Of a stretch of DNA of 64,000 nt, positions 35,199 through 44,893 are shown piece by piece. Position 1 is the first letter of the stretch, and each line of letters begins with the position of its first letter. The stretch comes from Corynebacterium sp. p3-SID1145. Lineage in GTDB: Bacteria; Actinomycetota; Actinomycetes; Mycobacteriales; Mycobacteriaceae. The DNA is taken from NCBI GenBank assembly GCA_025144245.1, contig JALXXC010000004.1, positions 149,594-213,593 of the forward strand. Reading direction: 5' to 3'. The notes beneath the pieces are model-generated. The model had not been told where the DNA came from, searched no databases, and was given only the letters and a program-made list of their open reading frames with translations. The position numbers and the translations under genes were made by a program.

Positions 35199-37538
35199 GT
35201 GAACGCTCAAGAAGGAAAGAACCCGCTCGTGCGCAACGACACTGTTGAGGCCGCGAAGGCGACGCCGGAGCAGAAGCAGCCGTACGCCGCGCTCGGCCTG
35301 AAGGACGACGAGTACGCCCGCATCCGGGAGATCCTCGGCCGCCGCCCCACGGACGCCGAGCTGACCGTCTACTCGGTCATGTGGTCCGAGCACTGCTCCT
35401 ACAAGTCGTCGAAGGTTCACCTGCGCTACTTCGGCGAGACCATGACTGAGGAGATGGGCGCGAAGCTGCTCGCCGGTATCGGCGAGAACGCCGGCGTGGT
35501 GGATATCGGGGACGGCAACGCAGTGACCTTCCGCGTCGAGTCCCACAACCACCCGTCCTATGTCGAGCCCTACCAGGGCGCGGCCACGGGTGTCGGCGGC
35601 ATCGTCCGCGACATCATGGCCATGGGCGCGCGCCCGATCGCCGTGATGGATCAGCTGCGTTTCGGCCCGGCAGACGCGGACGACACCAAGCGTGTCCTGC
35701 CCGGTGTCGTCGCCGGCATCGGCGGCTACGGCAATTCCCTTGGTCTGCCGAATATCGGCGGCGAGACCTCCTTCGACGCTACCTATGCCGGCAACCCGCT
35801 GGTCAACGCGCTGTGTGTGGGCACCCTGAAGGTCGAAGACCTGAAGCTGGCCTTCGCGTCCGGTCAGGGCAACAAGGTGATGCTCTTCGGCTCCCGCACG
35901 GGCCTCGACGGCATCGGCGGTGTGTCGGTGCTGGCCTCCGAGAGCTTCGAGGAAGGCGCGGAGCGCAAGCTGCCAGCTGTGCAGGTCGGCGACCCGTTCG
36001 CGGAGAAGGTCCTCATCGAGTGCTGCCTGGAGCTCTACGGCGCGAACGTCGTCGTCGGCATCCAGGACCTCGGCGGCGCCGGTCTCGCCTGCGCGACTTC
36101 CGAGCTCGCCGCGGCCGGTGACGGCGGCATGCGCGTCAACCTCGACGCAGTCCCGCTGCGCGCGGAGAATATGTCCGCCGCGGAGATCCTCGCCTCCGAG
36201 TCCCAGGAGCGCATGTGTGCCGTCGTGGCACCGGAAAATGTGGAGAAATTCAAAGCCATCTGCGCCAAGTGGGACGTCAACTGCGCGGAGATCGGCGAAG
36301 TCACCGGCGAAGCCGACCGCCTGGTCATCGAGCACAACGGCGAGATCGTCCTCGACGCACCGCCGTCGACGATTGCTGATGAAGCACCGGTCTACCAGCG
36401 CCCCTGGGCCCGCCCGGAGTGGCAGGACGGGGTGCAGGAGCAGGTGGACGTCGATAAGCCCGCAGATGTCGCTGATGCGTGGTTGAAGCTCGTCGCGTCC
36501 CCTGCGCTGTGTTCGCGTGACTGGATCACCGAGCAGTACGACCGCTACGTGCGCGGCAACACCGTCCAGGCGCGCCACGCGGATTCGGGCGTGCTGCGTA
36601 TCGACGAAACCTCCGGCCGCGGTGTCGCCGTCTCCGCCGACGCGTCCGGCCGCTACGCCTACCTGGACCCGAACATGGGTGCCCGGCTCGCCTTGGCGGA
36701 GTCCTACCGCAACGTCGCAGTCACCGGTGCCCGCCCCGTCGCAGTGACCAACTGCCTCAACTTCGGTTCCCCGGAGAACCCCGACGTGATGTGGCAGTTC
36801 CGCGAAGCCGTGCACGGCCTGGCTGACGGTGCTGTCGAGCTGGGAATCCCGGTTTCCGGCGGCAACGTGTCCTTCTACAACCAGACGGGCGAGACCCCGA
36901 TCCTGCCGACCCCGGTGGTGGGCGTGCTCGGCGTCATCGGCGATGTCGCGGACTCAGTCAGCCACCGCGTGGTGAACAACCAGGACTCCGACATTCTCGT
37001 CCTGCTCGGCGAAACCAAGGACGAATTCGGCGGCTCCGTGTGGCAGGAAGTCTCCGGCGCCGGCCTGGCTGGCCTGCCGCCGCAGGTCGACCTAGCGAAC
37101 GAGGCGAAGCTGGCCGACTACTTCTGCGGCCCGGCGGACTCCTCCGGTGCCTCGGCCGGCCTCACCGCAGCCCACGACCTGTCCGAGGGCGGTCTGGGCC
37201 AGGCAGTGTTCGAGATGCTCAAGGACACCGACAAGGGTGCGGAACTCGACCTGTCCGCAGTGCACGAGGACGCGTTCACGGCGCTGTTCTCCGAGTCGGC
37301 TTCCCGAGTGCTCGTGGCGTGCAGCCCGGACCGCGTCGACCGCGCCGTCGCCGAAGCGGTGGAGCTGGGCATCCCGGCCGCCGTCATCGGGTCGACGAAC
37401 CTGAGCGGCGAGGTCACCTTCGCTGAGGGCACGCCCGCCGCCGGCCATTCTGTCGGCATGGAGGCTCTGCGCACCGCGTGGGCCGGCACCCTGCCGGGTC
37501 TGTTCGCCCACGCTGACGCGCCGAACGCCGCAGTCTAA
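35199..37538 (+). CDS. purL: FGAM synthetase subunit PurL
   Basis: PurL is the catalytic, ATP-dependent subunit that makes FGAM. The 779-residue small-type PurL has the catalytic region [14 protein letters not shown] (His near residue 67), [21 protein letters not shown], two PurM-like halves, and the second-half [11 protein letters not shown] and [12 protein letters not shown]. The GTG at 35199 is preceded by GGAG; a later in-frame GTG at 35230 matches the common family start nearly as well. The gene ends before a strong bidirectional terminator. Confidence 0.96.
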   Translation: MNAQEGKNPLVRNDTVEAAKATPEQKQPYAALGLKDDEYARIREILGRRPTDAELTVYSVMWSEHCSYKSSKVHLRYFGETMTEEMGAKLLAGIGENAGVVDIGDGNAVTFRVESHNHPSYVEPYQGAATGVGGIVRDIMAMGARPIAVMDQLRFGPADADDTKRVLPGVVAGIGGYGNSLGLPNIGGETSFDATYAGNPLVNALCVGTLKVEDLKLAFASGQGNKVMLFGSRTGLDGIGGVSVLASESFEEGAERKLPAVQVGDPFAEKVLIECCLELYGANVVVGIQDLGGAGLACATSELAAAGDGGMRVNLDAVPLRAENMSAAEILASESQERMCAVVAPENVEKFKAICAKWDVNCAEIGEVTGEADRLVIEHNGEIVLDAPPSTIADEAPVYQRPWARPEWQDGVQEQVDVDKPADVADAWLKLVASPALCSRDWITEQYDRYVRGNTVQARHADSGVLRIDETSGRGVAVSADASGRYAYLDPNMGARLALAESYRNVAVTGARPVAVTNCLNFGSPENPDVMWQFREAVHGLADGAVELGIPVSGGNVSFYNQTGETPILPTPVVGVLGVIGDVADSVSHRVVNNQDSDILVLLGETKDEFGGSVWQEVSGAGLAGLPPQVDLANEAKLADYFCGPADSSGASAGLTAAHDLSEGGLGQAVFEMLKDTDKGAELDLSAVHEDAFTALFSESASRVLVACSPDRVDRAVAEAVELGIPAAVIGSTNLSGEVTFAEGTPAAGHSVGMEALRTAWAGTLPGLFAHADAPNAAV

Positions 37539-37569
37539 GCAGCCGCGCAGGGCAGGGGGCAGAGCGCGC

Positions 37570-37618
37570 AAAAGCCCCCGCGATCCGGAAAACAAACCAG
37601 ATCCAGCGGGGGCTTTTC
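37570..37618. terminator. Bidirectional terminator between purL and thioesterase gene
   Basis: AAAAGCCCCCGC pairs with GCGGGGGCTTTT, with A and T tracts on either side, so it can serve both convergent genes. The two arms enclose about 25 nt that partly pair. Confidence 0.85.
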
Positions 37619-37641
37619 GCGCTGTGCTGTGCCTCGAGCGG

Positions 37642-38649
37642 CTAGTCGGTGCGCTGGGTCGACGGGTTCGGCGAGACCAGCGGCATCGGGCGGTACTCTT
37701 CGCGCAGCTCCTTGAGCACCTCGGCGTGCTGCCATAGTGCCTTGTCCTCGTCGGTTTTGGGGACGAACTGGCGCGCCTTCAGCGGGTCACCGTCAACGTC
37801 GGTGGCGACGTAGGTGAAGGTGGCGTGGATCGCGGTCTGGAGGTTCTCGCGGCCGCCGCGGGGGTCACCGGATCGGACGTGGGTGTCCACGCTCATGGAG
37901 CGCTCTCCGGTGCGGGTCAGGCGTGCGTCGACCTCGATGAGGTCGCCGATGGAGATCGGACGGTAGAAGCGGATGCCGCCGGCGTAGACAGCCACGGTCT
38001 GCTCGCCGGACCACTCCATGGTGCAGGAGGTGCCGGCAGAATCGATCCATTCCATGGCGGTGCCGCCGTGGACCTTGCCGCCCCAGTTGATGTCGGTGGG
38101 CTTGGCCATGAAGCGGTGGATGACGCGCGGGGCGTGGGATTCGCCATCGTAGGTCTGCAGGGCCATCTGCTCTTCGATGTTCTTGCGCAGGTCCAGGCGG
38201 GACTTGGCGGCTTGCTCGACGCGCTTTTCCTCGTCAGTCTGCGGTACGTACTTGGGCACTGCCATGCCCTTGCCGGTCTCGGGGTCCTTGGCCACGAAGA
38301 TGACCAGGCAGTCGCATGCGCGGGTGAACACGCCTTCGCGCGGGTCAGCGGAGAGCACTTCGTTGACGATGTGCATGGAGCTACGCCCGGTCATGGCGAG
38401 GCGGGAACGCACCTCGACGATGTGGCCCGAGGGGATGGGGCGGGTGAAGTGGATGTGGCCCACGTAAGCGGTGACGCAGTAGGTCGAAGACCACTGGACG
38501 GCGCAGGCGTACGCGGATTTGTCGATCCACTCGAGTACTCGGCCGCCCGAGACGCCTTGCGCACCTGCGTGAATGACGTCGGTGGGGGCCGCCATGAAGC
38601 GGAGGGTGATGGATGAGGGCTTGTTAGCAGTTTCCACTGTCTCGGTCAT
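37642..38649 (-). CDS. Acyl-CoA thioesterase, double hotdog (cytosolic acyl-CoA hydrolase type)
   Basis: The 335-residue protein carries two hotdog domains in tandem. Both contain the family pattern of a substrate-facing segment before an EWID helix: GGRVLEWIDKSAYACAVQW at about residue 33 and HGGTAMEWIDSAGTSCTMEW at about residue 205, each followed by GHIHFTRPI or GGIRFYRPI. Such proteins hydrolyse acyl-CoA to free acid and CoA. The ATG at 38649 is 7 nt after TAAACT (38662-38657, opposite strand). It lies convergent to purL. Confidence 0.88.
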   Translation of the reverse strand: MTETVETANKPSSITLRFMAAPTDVIHAGAQGVSGGRVLEWIDKSAYACAVQWSSTYCVTAYVGHIHFTRPIPSGHIVEVRSRLAMTGRSSMHIVNEVLSADPREGVFTRACDCLVIFVAKDPETGKGMAVPKYVPQTDEEKRVEQAAKSRLDLRKNIEEQMALQTYDGESHAPRVIHRFMAKPTDINWGGKVHGGTAMEWIDSAGTSCTMEWSGEQTVAVYAGGIRFYRPISIGDLIEVDARLTRTGERSMSVDTHVRSGDPRGGRENLQTAIHATFTYVATDVDGDPLKARQFVPKTDEDKALWQHAEVLKELREEYRPMPLVSPNPSTQRTD

Positions 38650-38679
38650 TCCTGTGAGTTTAATACGTAGACTGCGATC
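38650..38679. promoter_or_regulatory. Divergent leaderless promoters, thioesterase / sterol-carrier-type gene
   Basis: Reverse TAAACT (38662-38657) ends 7 nt before the thioesterase ATG, and forward TAGACT (38668-38673) ends 6 nt before the other ATG. Both fit in a 30 bp gap without a Shine-Dalgarno sequence in a standard position. Confidence 0.5.
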
Positions 38680-39063
38680 ATGACTCCTAAGAACGACCCT
38701 CAGGCCACCCGCGCGGCGGTGGAGGCGATCAGGGGGTGGATCGAGGACCCGGAAGGCGCGCCTGTTCCGGCGCGCGGACTGATCGCAGACGCTTGCCGAC
38801 GTACTGTGCGCGCCCTTGCCGCCGAGCTCCCCGGCCACACTGTGGAGCTGCGGGTGCCCCCATTCGTGGCTGTCCAGTGTGTGGAGGGGCCCCGCCACAC
38901 GCGCGGTACCCCGCCGAACGTGGTGGAGATGCGGCCGGAAGTGTGGCTGCAGTTGGCCACGGGCAGGCTGGATTACGGCGATGCCGTGGCCGACGGCCGG
39001 GTGGAGGCGTCGGGTTCGCGTGCGGGGGAGGTCGCGGCCGGCTTGCCTGTGATTGCCCTCTAG
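38680..39063 (+). CDS. Sterol-carrier (SCP2)-family small protein
   Basis: The 127-residue protein has RTVRALAAELPGHTVELRVPPFVAVQC then TPPNVVEMRPEVWLQLATGRLDY and VADGRVEASGSRA, the sequence style of actinobacterial sterol-carrier-like proteins (the segment EMxPxxWLxLATGxLxW is typical). The fold is a small lipid-binding cavity domain; no enzymatic role is evident. purF starts 27 bp downstream, and this neighbour pairing is common in corynebacteria and mycobacteria. Confidence 0.8.
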   Translation: MTPKNDPQATRAAVEAIRGWIEDPEGAPVPARGLIADACRRTVRALAAELPGHTVELRVPPFVAVQCVEGPRHTRGTPPNVVEMRPEVWLQLATGRLDYGDAVADGRVEASGSRAGEVAAGLPVIAL

Positions 39064-39077
39064 GTGGGTGAATCCAC

Positions 39078-39083
39078 TAGGGT
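39078..39083 (+). promoter_or_regulatory. -10 element of purF, leaderless
   Basis: TAGGGT is followed by exactly 7 nt and the GTG at 39091. It identifies this GTG as the start rather than the in-frame ATG-less frame opening further upstream. Confidence 0.55.
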
Positions 39084-39090
39084 TGTGCAC

Positions 39091-40614
39091 GTGCAAAGCC
39101 TAAATGTCGATGCTGTCGATGCTCACGCACCGCGTCCCGTCCGGGACATGGAGGCCGAGGAGACCGAGCCGCGCGAGGAGTGCGGTGTCTTCGGTGTATG
39201 GGCGCCGGGTGAGGATGTCTCCAAGCTGACGTATTTCGGCCTTTTCGCCCTGCAGCACCGCGGACAGGAGGGGGCCGGTATCGCGGTGGGGGATGACGGT
39301 CGGATCGTGGTGTTCAAGGACAGCGGGCTGGTCTCGCAGGTCTTCGACGAAGCGATCTTGGACGCCTTGCAGGGTGATGTGGCGATCGGCCACACGCGGT
39401 ATTCCACGGCGGGCGCCCAGAACTGGGAGAATGTCCAGCCGATGTTCCGCACCTCCCCGAACGGGACGGATGTGTCGTTGGCGCACAACGGCAACCTGGT
39501 GAACTACAAGACGCTGCAGGACGAGGCGATCCGCCGCAAGCTGGTGCCGAAGGAGGGCGTTGAGGGGCAGGGCTCGTCGTCGGATACAGCGGTGGTCTCC
39601 GCCCTGCTCGCCGACGGCGTCCGCGACGACCGTTCCCTCCTCGACTCCGCCCGCGACTTGCTGCCCACCTTGAAAGGTGCTTTCTGCCTCGTCTTCACCG
39701 ACGGCGAGACGCTGTATGCGGCACGTGACCCGCACGGCGTGCGTCCGCTGTCGCTCGGCCGGCTCGAGCAGGGCTGGGTCGTGGCCAGTGAAACAGCCGC
39801 TCTGGACATCACGGGCGCTTCCTTCGTGCGCGATATCGAGCCGGGTGAGCTGGTCGCCATCGATTCTTCCGGCATTCATGCCGAGCGTTTCGCCGACGCC
39901 ACCCCGAAGACGTGCGTCTTCGAGTACGTCTACATCGCGCGCCCCGATTCCGTGGTGGAGGGCACCACGGTCAACGCCGCCCGCCTGGAGATCGGCCGGA
40001 GGTTGTCGCATGTGTCGCCGGTGGACGGCGACATTGTCATGCCCGTGCCCGAATCCGGCACCCCTGCGGCGATCGGCTACGCGGAGGAGTCCGGCATCCC
40101 GTTCGCGCAGGGGCTGATGAAGAACGCATACGTCGGCCGCACCTTCATCCAGCCGTCCGACACCTTGCGCCAGCTGGGTCTGCGTTTGAAGCTCAACCCG
40201 GTGCGCGAGATCATCGAGGGCAAGTCGCTCGTCGTCGTCGACGACTCCATCGTGCGCGGTAACACGCAGCGCAAACTGATCCGCATGCTGCGTGAGGCGG
40301 GCGCCGCCGAGGTGCATGTGCGCATCGCCTCGCCGCCGGTGAAGTGGCCGTGCTTCTACGGCATCGACTTCGCAAGCCCGGGCGAGCTCATCGCCAACAA
40401 CGCCGGTGGCGACGACGCGGCCGTGGCGGAGAATATCTGCCGTGTCATCGGCGCGGATTCACTCGCGTTCGTGAGTATCGACGACATGATTGCATCGACA
40501 GGCAAGCCTGCAAAGAATTTGTGCGCCGCCTGCTTCGACGGCCACTACCCGCTCGGTCTGCCCGAGCACAACGCCAACGCTGATGCCGTGCGGCGCATTC
40601 AGGAAGGGATGTAA
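39091..40614 (+). CDS. purF: Amidophosphoribosyltransferase PurF
   Basis: PurF commits PRPP to purine synthesis by replacing pyrophosphate with ammonia from glutamine. The 507-residue enzyme has a 30-residue propeptide before the Ntn nucleophile Cys31 (REECGVFGVWAPG), the glutaminase-domain HRGQEGAGIAV, and the PRPP site VVVDDSIVRGNT near residue 383. C-terminal Cys residues (NAGG, CAACFDG) resemble the 4Fe-4S ligands of the B. subtilis-type enzyme. purM follows 5 bp downstream in the same transcript. Confidence 0.96.
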   Translation: MQSLNVDAVDAHAPRPVRDMEAEETEPREECGVFGVWAPGEDVSKLTYFGLFALQHRGQEGAGIAVGDDGRIVVFKDSGLVSQVFDEAILDALQGDVAIGHTRYSTAGAQNWENVQPMFRTSPNGTDVSLAHNGNLVNYKTLQDEAIRRKLVPKEGVEGQGSSSDTAVVSALLADGVRDDRSLLDSARDLLPTLKGAFCLVFTDGETLYAARDPHGVRPLSLGRLEQGWVVASETAALDITGASFVRDIEPGELVAIDSSGIHAERFADATPKTCVFEYVYIARPDSVVEGTTVNAARLEIGRRLSHVSPVDGDIVMPVPESGTPAAIGYAEESGIPFAQGLMKNAYVGRTFIQPSDTLRQLGLRLKLNPVREIIEGKSLVVVDDSIVRGNTQRKLIRMLREAGAAEVHVRIASPPVKWPCFYGIDFASPGELIANNAGGDDAAVAENICRVIGADSLAFVSIDDMIASTGKPAKNLCAACFDGHYPLGLPEHNANADAVRRIQEGM

Positions 40615-40619
40615 GCACC

Positions 40620-41726
40620 ATGACCACCCCCGAGAACCAGCAGCCGGGAAACCCGGGCACCCAGAGTGCCGACGCTTCCGTCTCCTACGCCGCGGCCGGC
40701 GTGGACATTGAGGCGGGCGACAAGGCTGTCGAGCTCTTCGCGCCCCACGCCAAGCGCGCGACCCGCCCGGAGGTGCGCGGCAGCCTCGGCGGTTTCGCGG
40801 GCCTGTTCGCCCTGGGCAAGTACAAGGAGCCGCTGCTGGCCGCCGGCTCGGACGGCGTGGGCACCAAACTCGCAGTCGCCCAGGCGATGGACAAGCACAA
40901 CACCATCGGCATCGACTTGGTGGCCATGTGCGTCGACGACCTCGTGGTGTGCGGCGCGGAGCCGCTCTTCCTGCAGGACTACATCGCGATCGGGAAGGTC
41001 GTGCCGGAGAAGGTCGCGACGATCGTCTCGGGCATTGCTGAAGGATGCGTCCAGGCCGGCTGCGCCCTGCTCGGCGGCGAGACTGCGGAGCACCCGGGTG
41101 TGATGGGGGAGGACGAGTACGACGTGTCCGCCACCGCCGTCGGTGTCGTCGAGGCGGACGAGTTGCTCGGCCCTGACCGTGTGCGCGACGGCGACGTGAT
41201 CATCGGCATGGCGTCGTCCGGCCTGCACTCCAACGGTTACTCCCTGGCCCGCCACGTGCTCCTGGAGAAGGCGGGCCTGCCGCTCGACGGCCACATCGAG
41301 GAACTCGGCCGCACACTCGGCGAGGAGCTTCTCGAGCCCACCCGCATCTACTCCCTCGACTGCCTCGCCCTAGCCCACGAGTGTGAGGTGCGCACGTTCT
41401 GCCACGTCACCGGCGGAGGCCTGGCGGGCAACATGGAGCGCGTCATTCCGGAGGGCAAGGTCGCCGAGATGCACCGTGCGTCGTGGGAGCCTCCGCAGAT
41501 CTTCCGCACCATCCGCACCGTGGGCCGCGTGCCCGAGGAGGAGATGGAGAAGACCTTCAACATGGGTGTCGGCATGGTCGCGGTCGTCGCTCCCGAGGAC
41601 CGGGACCGTGCGCTGGCGATGCTCACCGCGCGCCACGTGGACTGCTGGGAGCTCGGTGTAGTGCGCAACGCGACGGAGGAGGACGGCGGACGCCGTGCGG
41701 CGCTCGTCGGCACGCACGTGCACTAA
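40620..41726 (+). CDS. purM: AIR synthetase PurM
   Basis: PurM closes FGAM to AIR with ATP. The 368-residue protein has VSYAAAGVDIEAGDKAVELF, GSLGGFAGLF, GSDGVGTKLAVAQAMDKH (nucleotide binding), MCVDDLVVCGAEPLFLQDY, and GLHSNGYSLAR, all typical of PurM. The start is set by AGGAAGG at 40601-40607. It directly follows purF; with purSQL upstream and purC/B/D further left the window encodes most steps from PRPP to AICAR. Confidence 0.96.
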   Translation: MTTPENQQPGNPGTQSADASVSYAAAGVDIEAGDKAVELFAPHAKRATRPEVRGSLGGFAGLFALGKYKEPLLAAGSDGVGTKLAVAQAMDKHNTIGIDLVAMCVDDLVVCGAEPLFLQDYIAIGKVVPEKVATIVSGIAEGCVQAGCALLGGETAEHPGVMGEDEYDVSATAVGVVEADELLGPDRVRDGDVIIGMASSGLHSNGYSLARHVLLEKAGLPLDGHIEELGRTLGEELLEPTRIYSLDCLALAHECEVRTFCHVTGGGLAGNMERVIPEGKVAEMHRASWEPPQIFRTIRTVGRVPEEEMEKTFNMGVGMVAVVAPEDRDRALAMLTARHVDCWELGVVRNATEEDGGRRAALVGTHVH

Positions 41727-41821
41727 CCCATCCCGCGCGTTCGCGCAGGTGATCGGGGTAAGCGACATAATTTGACTCGCACGCTATTATGGCATGCAGG
41801 ACAAATTTTCAGACGTTTTCA

Positions 41822-41852
41822 AAAGGGCCGCCGACTTTTCGGGCCGCCCTTT
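41822..41852 (+). promoter_or_regulatory. Hairpin in the leader of the DUF3073 gene
   Basis: AAAGGGC and GCCCTTT (41846-41852) form a stem between the likely -10 (TATTAT near 41787) and the start codon, and the segment GGGCCGCC occurs twice as a direct repeat inside it. The RBS (AAGGGGGT, about 41862) follows. This could be a terminator for purFM or a structured leader controlling the downstream gene. Confidence 0.45.
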
Positions 41853-41875
41853 AGACACCTCAAGGGGGTCACGCC

Positions 41876-42094
41876 ATGGGTCGCGGACGCGCCAAAGCAA
41901 AGCAGACCAAGGTCGCACGCCAGTTGAAGTACAACACGCCCGACATGGATCTTGATTCGCTCCAGCGGGAGCTCGCGGGCAAGGCCCCTTCGAACCAGTG
42001 GGACGACTCCGACGACGATGACTACGACGTCGACCCCCAGTACGCCGAGTACGCCGACTGGGACGCAGACGAAGATGAGGCCGACCAGCGCTAA
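41876..42094 (+). CDS. DUF3073 small acidic-tailed protein
   Basis: This 72-residue protein has a basic N-terminal half (GRGRAKAKQTKVARQLKY) and a strongly acidic C-terminus (DDSDDDDYD and DADEDEAD). It matches actinobacterial DUF3073, which is usually next to purM and conserved but uncharacterised. The charge split suggests that it binds nucleic acid or a basic partner. The start at 41876 has AAGGGGGT 7-8 nt upstream. Confidence 0.9.
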   Translation: MGRGRAKAKQTKVARQLKYNTPDMDLDSLQRELAGKAPSNQWDDSDDDDYDVDPQYAEYADWDADEDEADQR

Positions 42095-42122
42095 TTAGCT
42101 GCGTGTAGCGGCCTCCCCGCAG

Positions 42123-43262
42123 CTAGCGGGCGCGGCCGCGCAGCTTATCGACGGCGCGCCTGCCCGCCCTTTCCCCTTCATCCGCGGGCAAGGAATCGAT
42201 GTCTACGGCCGCGGTGACGGTCATCGTGCCGTTTTCTTCGTCGCCTGCTTCGATCTCCAGTGTGATTGGCGCGGCGGTTGGCTCCGGGGCATTCAGCGCG
42301 GAGCGCTTCACCAGTGCCAGGGCGACGGGGCCGTAGTCGCAGTCGTGCGCCACGGTGCCGAGCCTGCCAACGGTGCGTCCGCCGACAGTCACGGGTGCGC
42401 CCGCTTTCGGCTCGGCAGGTGCGGAACCGTCCAGGTGCACGAGCACCAGCAGGCGCGGTGAGCGGCCGAGATTCTCCACGCGTGCGACAGTCTCCTGACC
42501 GCGGTAGCAGCCCTTGTTCAAGTGGACGGCGCCCGCGTGCCCGCCGCGCGCGATGAGCGTGGGGGCCTCGTGGGGGATGGACTTGGCGTCCAAATCTGCG
42601 CGGAGTTCAGGTTCGAGAGCTTTCACGCGCTCGGCGGAAAAGGCCATGAGACCCGCTCTCTCGAGGCCCGCGTCCGGGGCGGTGAGCGCGCGGAAGGCAT
42701 CGGCGAGCCGCTCGCGGGGAACAGCGATATCGATCCGCCGCGGACCCGCCCAATCCACTTCACGGGAGTAGGCGGCGCCGATCGACGAAGGCACAGCGAA
42801 AGACGACGGGGTGCCCAGCAGAGTGATGATGCCCAAGTCGACCTCCTCGACGGTCACGTCGGACCAGAAGATCATCTTCGTCAGGTAGTCGAGCAGGGAT
42901 TCACCGGAATAGGACGGGGTATCCAGGTAGAACGCGTCCTCTGTGCGGGTGATGTCGGCGTGGTGGAGAATGCGGCCCTGCATGTCCAGATCGCACACCG
43001 CGGCGCTGAAACCGTCGGGGGCGTCATCGAGCTTCTGCGAAAGCAGATTGTTCAGGAATTCGGGCGCGTCGGGCCCCGCCACACGGATCACCCGCCTGTG
43101 GCTGCGGTCGACGGCTACTCCACCGCGTTCGACGGAGCGCTGCTCGCGCAGGGGGTCGCCGTAGTGGGAGGGGACTCCGGCGGCGTCGATAAGCGTGCTC
43201 GTCGCGTCGGGCAGCTCGGCCGCTCCAGTGAAACTCAATAGGGGCGAACGGTAGTTATTCAC
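42123..43262 (-). CDS. ygfZ: YgfZ/GcvT-family folate-binding protein
   Basis: YgfZ proteins bind folate and support repair or assembly of certain Fe-S enzymes. The 379-residue protein has the signature KGCYRGQETVAR near residue 245 with its conserved Cys, and the GcvT-like N-terminal region. The GTG at 43262 is chosen over further upstream codons because TAGAAT (43275-43270, opposite strand) lies 7 nt before it. It diverges from the class IV aminotransferase by 33 bp, a common pairing in actinobacteria. Confidence 0.92.
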   Translation of the reverse strand: MNNYRSPLLSFTGAAELPDATSTLIDAAGVPSHYGDPLREQRSVERGGVAVDRSHRRVIRVAGPDAPEFLNNLLSQKLDDAPDGFSAAVCDLDMQGRILHHADITRTEDAFYLDTPSYSGESLLDYLTKMIFWSDVTVEEVDLGIITLLGTPSSFAVPSSIGAAYSREVDWAGPRRIDIAVPRERLADAFRALTAPDAGLERAGLMAFSAERVKALEPELRADLDAKSIPHEAPTLIARGGHAGAVHLNKGCYRGQETVARVENLGRSPRLLVLVHLDGSAPAEPKAGAPVTVGGRTVGRLGTVAHDCDYGPVALALVKRSALNAPEPTAAPITLEIEAGDEENGTMTVTAAVDIDSLPADEGERAGRRAVDKLRGRAR

Positions 43263-43295
43263 GGTCCCGATTCTACGCGGGCATAATGGGACCCT
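43263..43295. promoter_or_regulatory. Divergent leaderless promoters, ygfZ / aminotransferase
   Basis: Reverse TAGAAT (43275-43270) ends 7 nt before the ygfZ GTG and forward CATAAT (43282-43287) ends 8 nt before the aminotransferase ATG. The two -10 elements face away from each other, six bases apart. Confidence 0.55.
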
Positions 43296-44207
43296 ATGGG
43301 CCCCAATCACGCTGTCATTTATCTCGTCGAGCCGTTCGGCGGCTCAATGCGGCGGCAGAACGCCAAGTTGCCGCACGTGTACTGGGACGACGCGGCGGTC
43401 ACGCGCGGAGACGGCTGCTTCGAGACAATCCTGGTCGCCGGCGGCGAACCGACCAATCTGGAGGCGCACCTGAAGCGCTTCACCAATTCCGCGCGGCTGC
43501 TCGACCTCCCGGCACCGCCGGCTGAGGCGTGGCGCGCGGCCACGTATCAGGCAGTCGCCGACTTCGTGCGCGAATCCGGTCTCGAGCCCGGAGACGTGGA
43601 GGCCAAATGCCAGTGGACCTACACCCGCGGCCGCGAATCCACCGGTGTGCCCAGCGCGTGGGTGACGGTGCGCCCGATTCCGCGTGAGCAGATTGAACTC
43701 CGTGAGCGTGGCGCCAAGATCATGACTGCGCCCCGCGGCTACACTCTCGCCGCCACCGAGGAGACACCGTGGCTCACCGTCGGCGCGAAAACGCTCAACT
43801 ACGCCGCCGCAATGTCGGCTGTGCGCTGGGCGAAAAGCCGCGGTTTCGACGACGTCGTCTACATCGACCCCGCGACCGGGCGTGTGCTGGAAGGCGCGAC
43901 GTCGTCGGTCATCGCGGTGCGCGGCGACAAACTGCGCACCCCCACCACCGGGGGCGATGTGCTTCCCGGTACCACCCAGGCGGCGATCTTCAAACGCGCC
44001 GAGAAAGAGGGGTGGCGCTGCAAGGAAAAAGACATTGACGTCGACTACCTGCTCAGCTCAGACCAAGTCTGGCTGGTCAGTTCCGTGCGCGGCGGGGTGC
44101 GCGTCACCGCGATCGACGGCACCAAACTTCCCGCGCCCAGCAAGAAAGACGAGGCGAAGGTGCGCGCACTCATCGACGCCGCTCTCCGCCCCGCTCCTCG
44201 GCCCTAG
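43296..44207 (+). CDS. Class IV PLP aminotransferase (aminodeoxychorismate lyase-like)
   Basis: The 303-residue protein has the fold-type IV pattern: GDGCFETILV near the start, an early LEAHLKRF segment, the PLP lysine in GAKTLNYAAAMSAVRWAKS (Lys about residue 166), DDVVYIDPATGRVLEGATSSV, and TPTTGGDVLPGTTQAA. These are shared by branched-chain aminotransferase, D-amino-acid transaminase and 4-amino-4-deoxychorismate lyase (PabC). Together with the neighbouring folate-binding ygfZ, PabC (p-aminobenzoate synthesis) is the most likely role, but the substrate is not certain. Confidence 0.8.
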   Translation: MGPNHAVIYLVEPFGGSMRRQNAKLPHVYWDDAAVTRGDGCFETILVAGGEPTNLEAHLKRFTNSARLLDLPAPPAEAWRAATYQAVADFVRESGLEPGDVEAKCQWTYTRGRESTGVPSAWVTVRPIPREQIELRERGAKIMTAPRGYTLAATEETPWLTVGAKTLNYAAAMSAVRWAKSRGFDDVVYIDPATGRVLEGATSSVIAVRGDKLRTPTTGGDVLPGTTQAAIFKRAEKEGWRCKEKDIDVDYLLSSDQVWLVSSVRGGVRVTAIDGTKLPAPSKKDEAKVRALIDAALRPAPRP

Positions 44208-44878
44208 CCCGCGATCCGCTGAAGCTCCGCCGACATATAGGGGATGAACACCAGCTCATCCTCGGCGGTACCGCCGGCGACGCGCTCGTCGACCCAGCCC
44301 AAATTGTTGTTCGGCATTAGGCCGTACATGCGCTTGCCGGGGCCGTGCTTGGCCGGTCCCTGCTCCGTCGCGATGGTCGACGCGGAGGTCAGCTGCCATG
44401 CGCGCTCGTTGACAGGGGAGCCGTAAAGGATCTCCACGAGGCCGCGGGAGTTCGTCAGCGTCACCTCGATTTCGTCCTTCAGGGAGATCCGCCAGAAACC
44501 GGTTTCGCGCTGGTCGGCTCCGGTGGCGTTGCCGTCGGAATCGAGGCGCCAGATGCGCGAATCGAAACGCAGGTAGTTCTCGCCGTCGTGCGAGATAACC
44601 AGCTGCTGGCCAAAGCTGTACTCCTTCGGCTCATCCTCGGGGTTATCCGGCAGTTCCACTGCCTGGCCCGTGCCCTGCCACACGCCGACCAGCGGCAGAA
44701 GGCCGAGCAACCCGTCGTGCAGGTTCGGCCCCTGGCGCAGGTTAGCTGTGTCGTCGGGCAGGGGAATCTCATCCAGGCCCAATGCCGGAATATTGCGGTG
44801 CGCGGTGCCCTTTGACTGCTCCGCGGCAAGGTTCACGGCATCGTTGGCGTTCAGCTTCGAGTTCTCGTTGTCGCTCAT
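44204..44878 (-). CDS. Nitrobindin-like heme-binding (FABP-family) protein
   Basis: The 224-residue protein has LLPLVGVWQGTGQAV, which contains the GxWxGxG motif of nitrobindins, and YSFGQQLVISHDGENYLRF, typical of this ten-stranded barrel. In M. tuberculosis and human homologues the protein binds heme and nitric oxide. An expected distal His-containing end segment is less clear. The ATG at 44878 is 8 nt after TACGCT (44892-44887, opposite strand); an in-frame TTG further upstream is not needed. Convergent overlap with the aminotransferase is 4 bp. Confidence 0.85.
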   Translation of the reverse strand: MSDNENSKLNANDAVNLAAEQSKGTAHRNIPALGLDEIPLPDDTANLRQGPNLHDGLLGLLPLVGVWQGTGQAVELPDNPEDEPKEYSFGQQLVISHDGENYLRFDSRIWRLDSDGNATGADQRETGFWRISLKDEIEVTLTNSRGLVEILYGSPVNERAWQLTSASTIATEQGPAKHGPGKRMYGLMPNNNLGWVDERVAGGTAEDELVFIPYMSAELQRIAG

Positions 44879-44893
44879 GGAAGCCAAGCGTAG

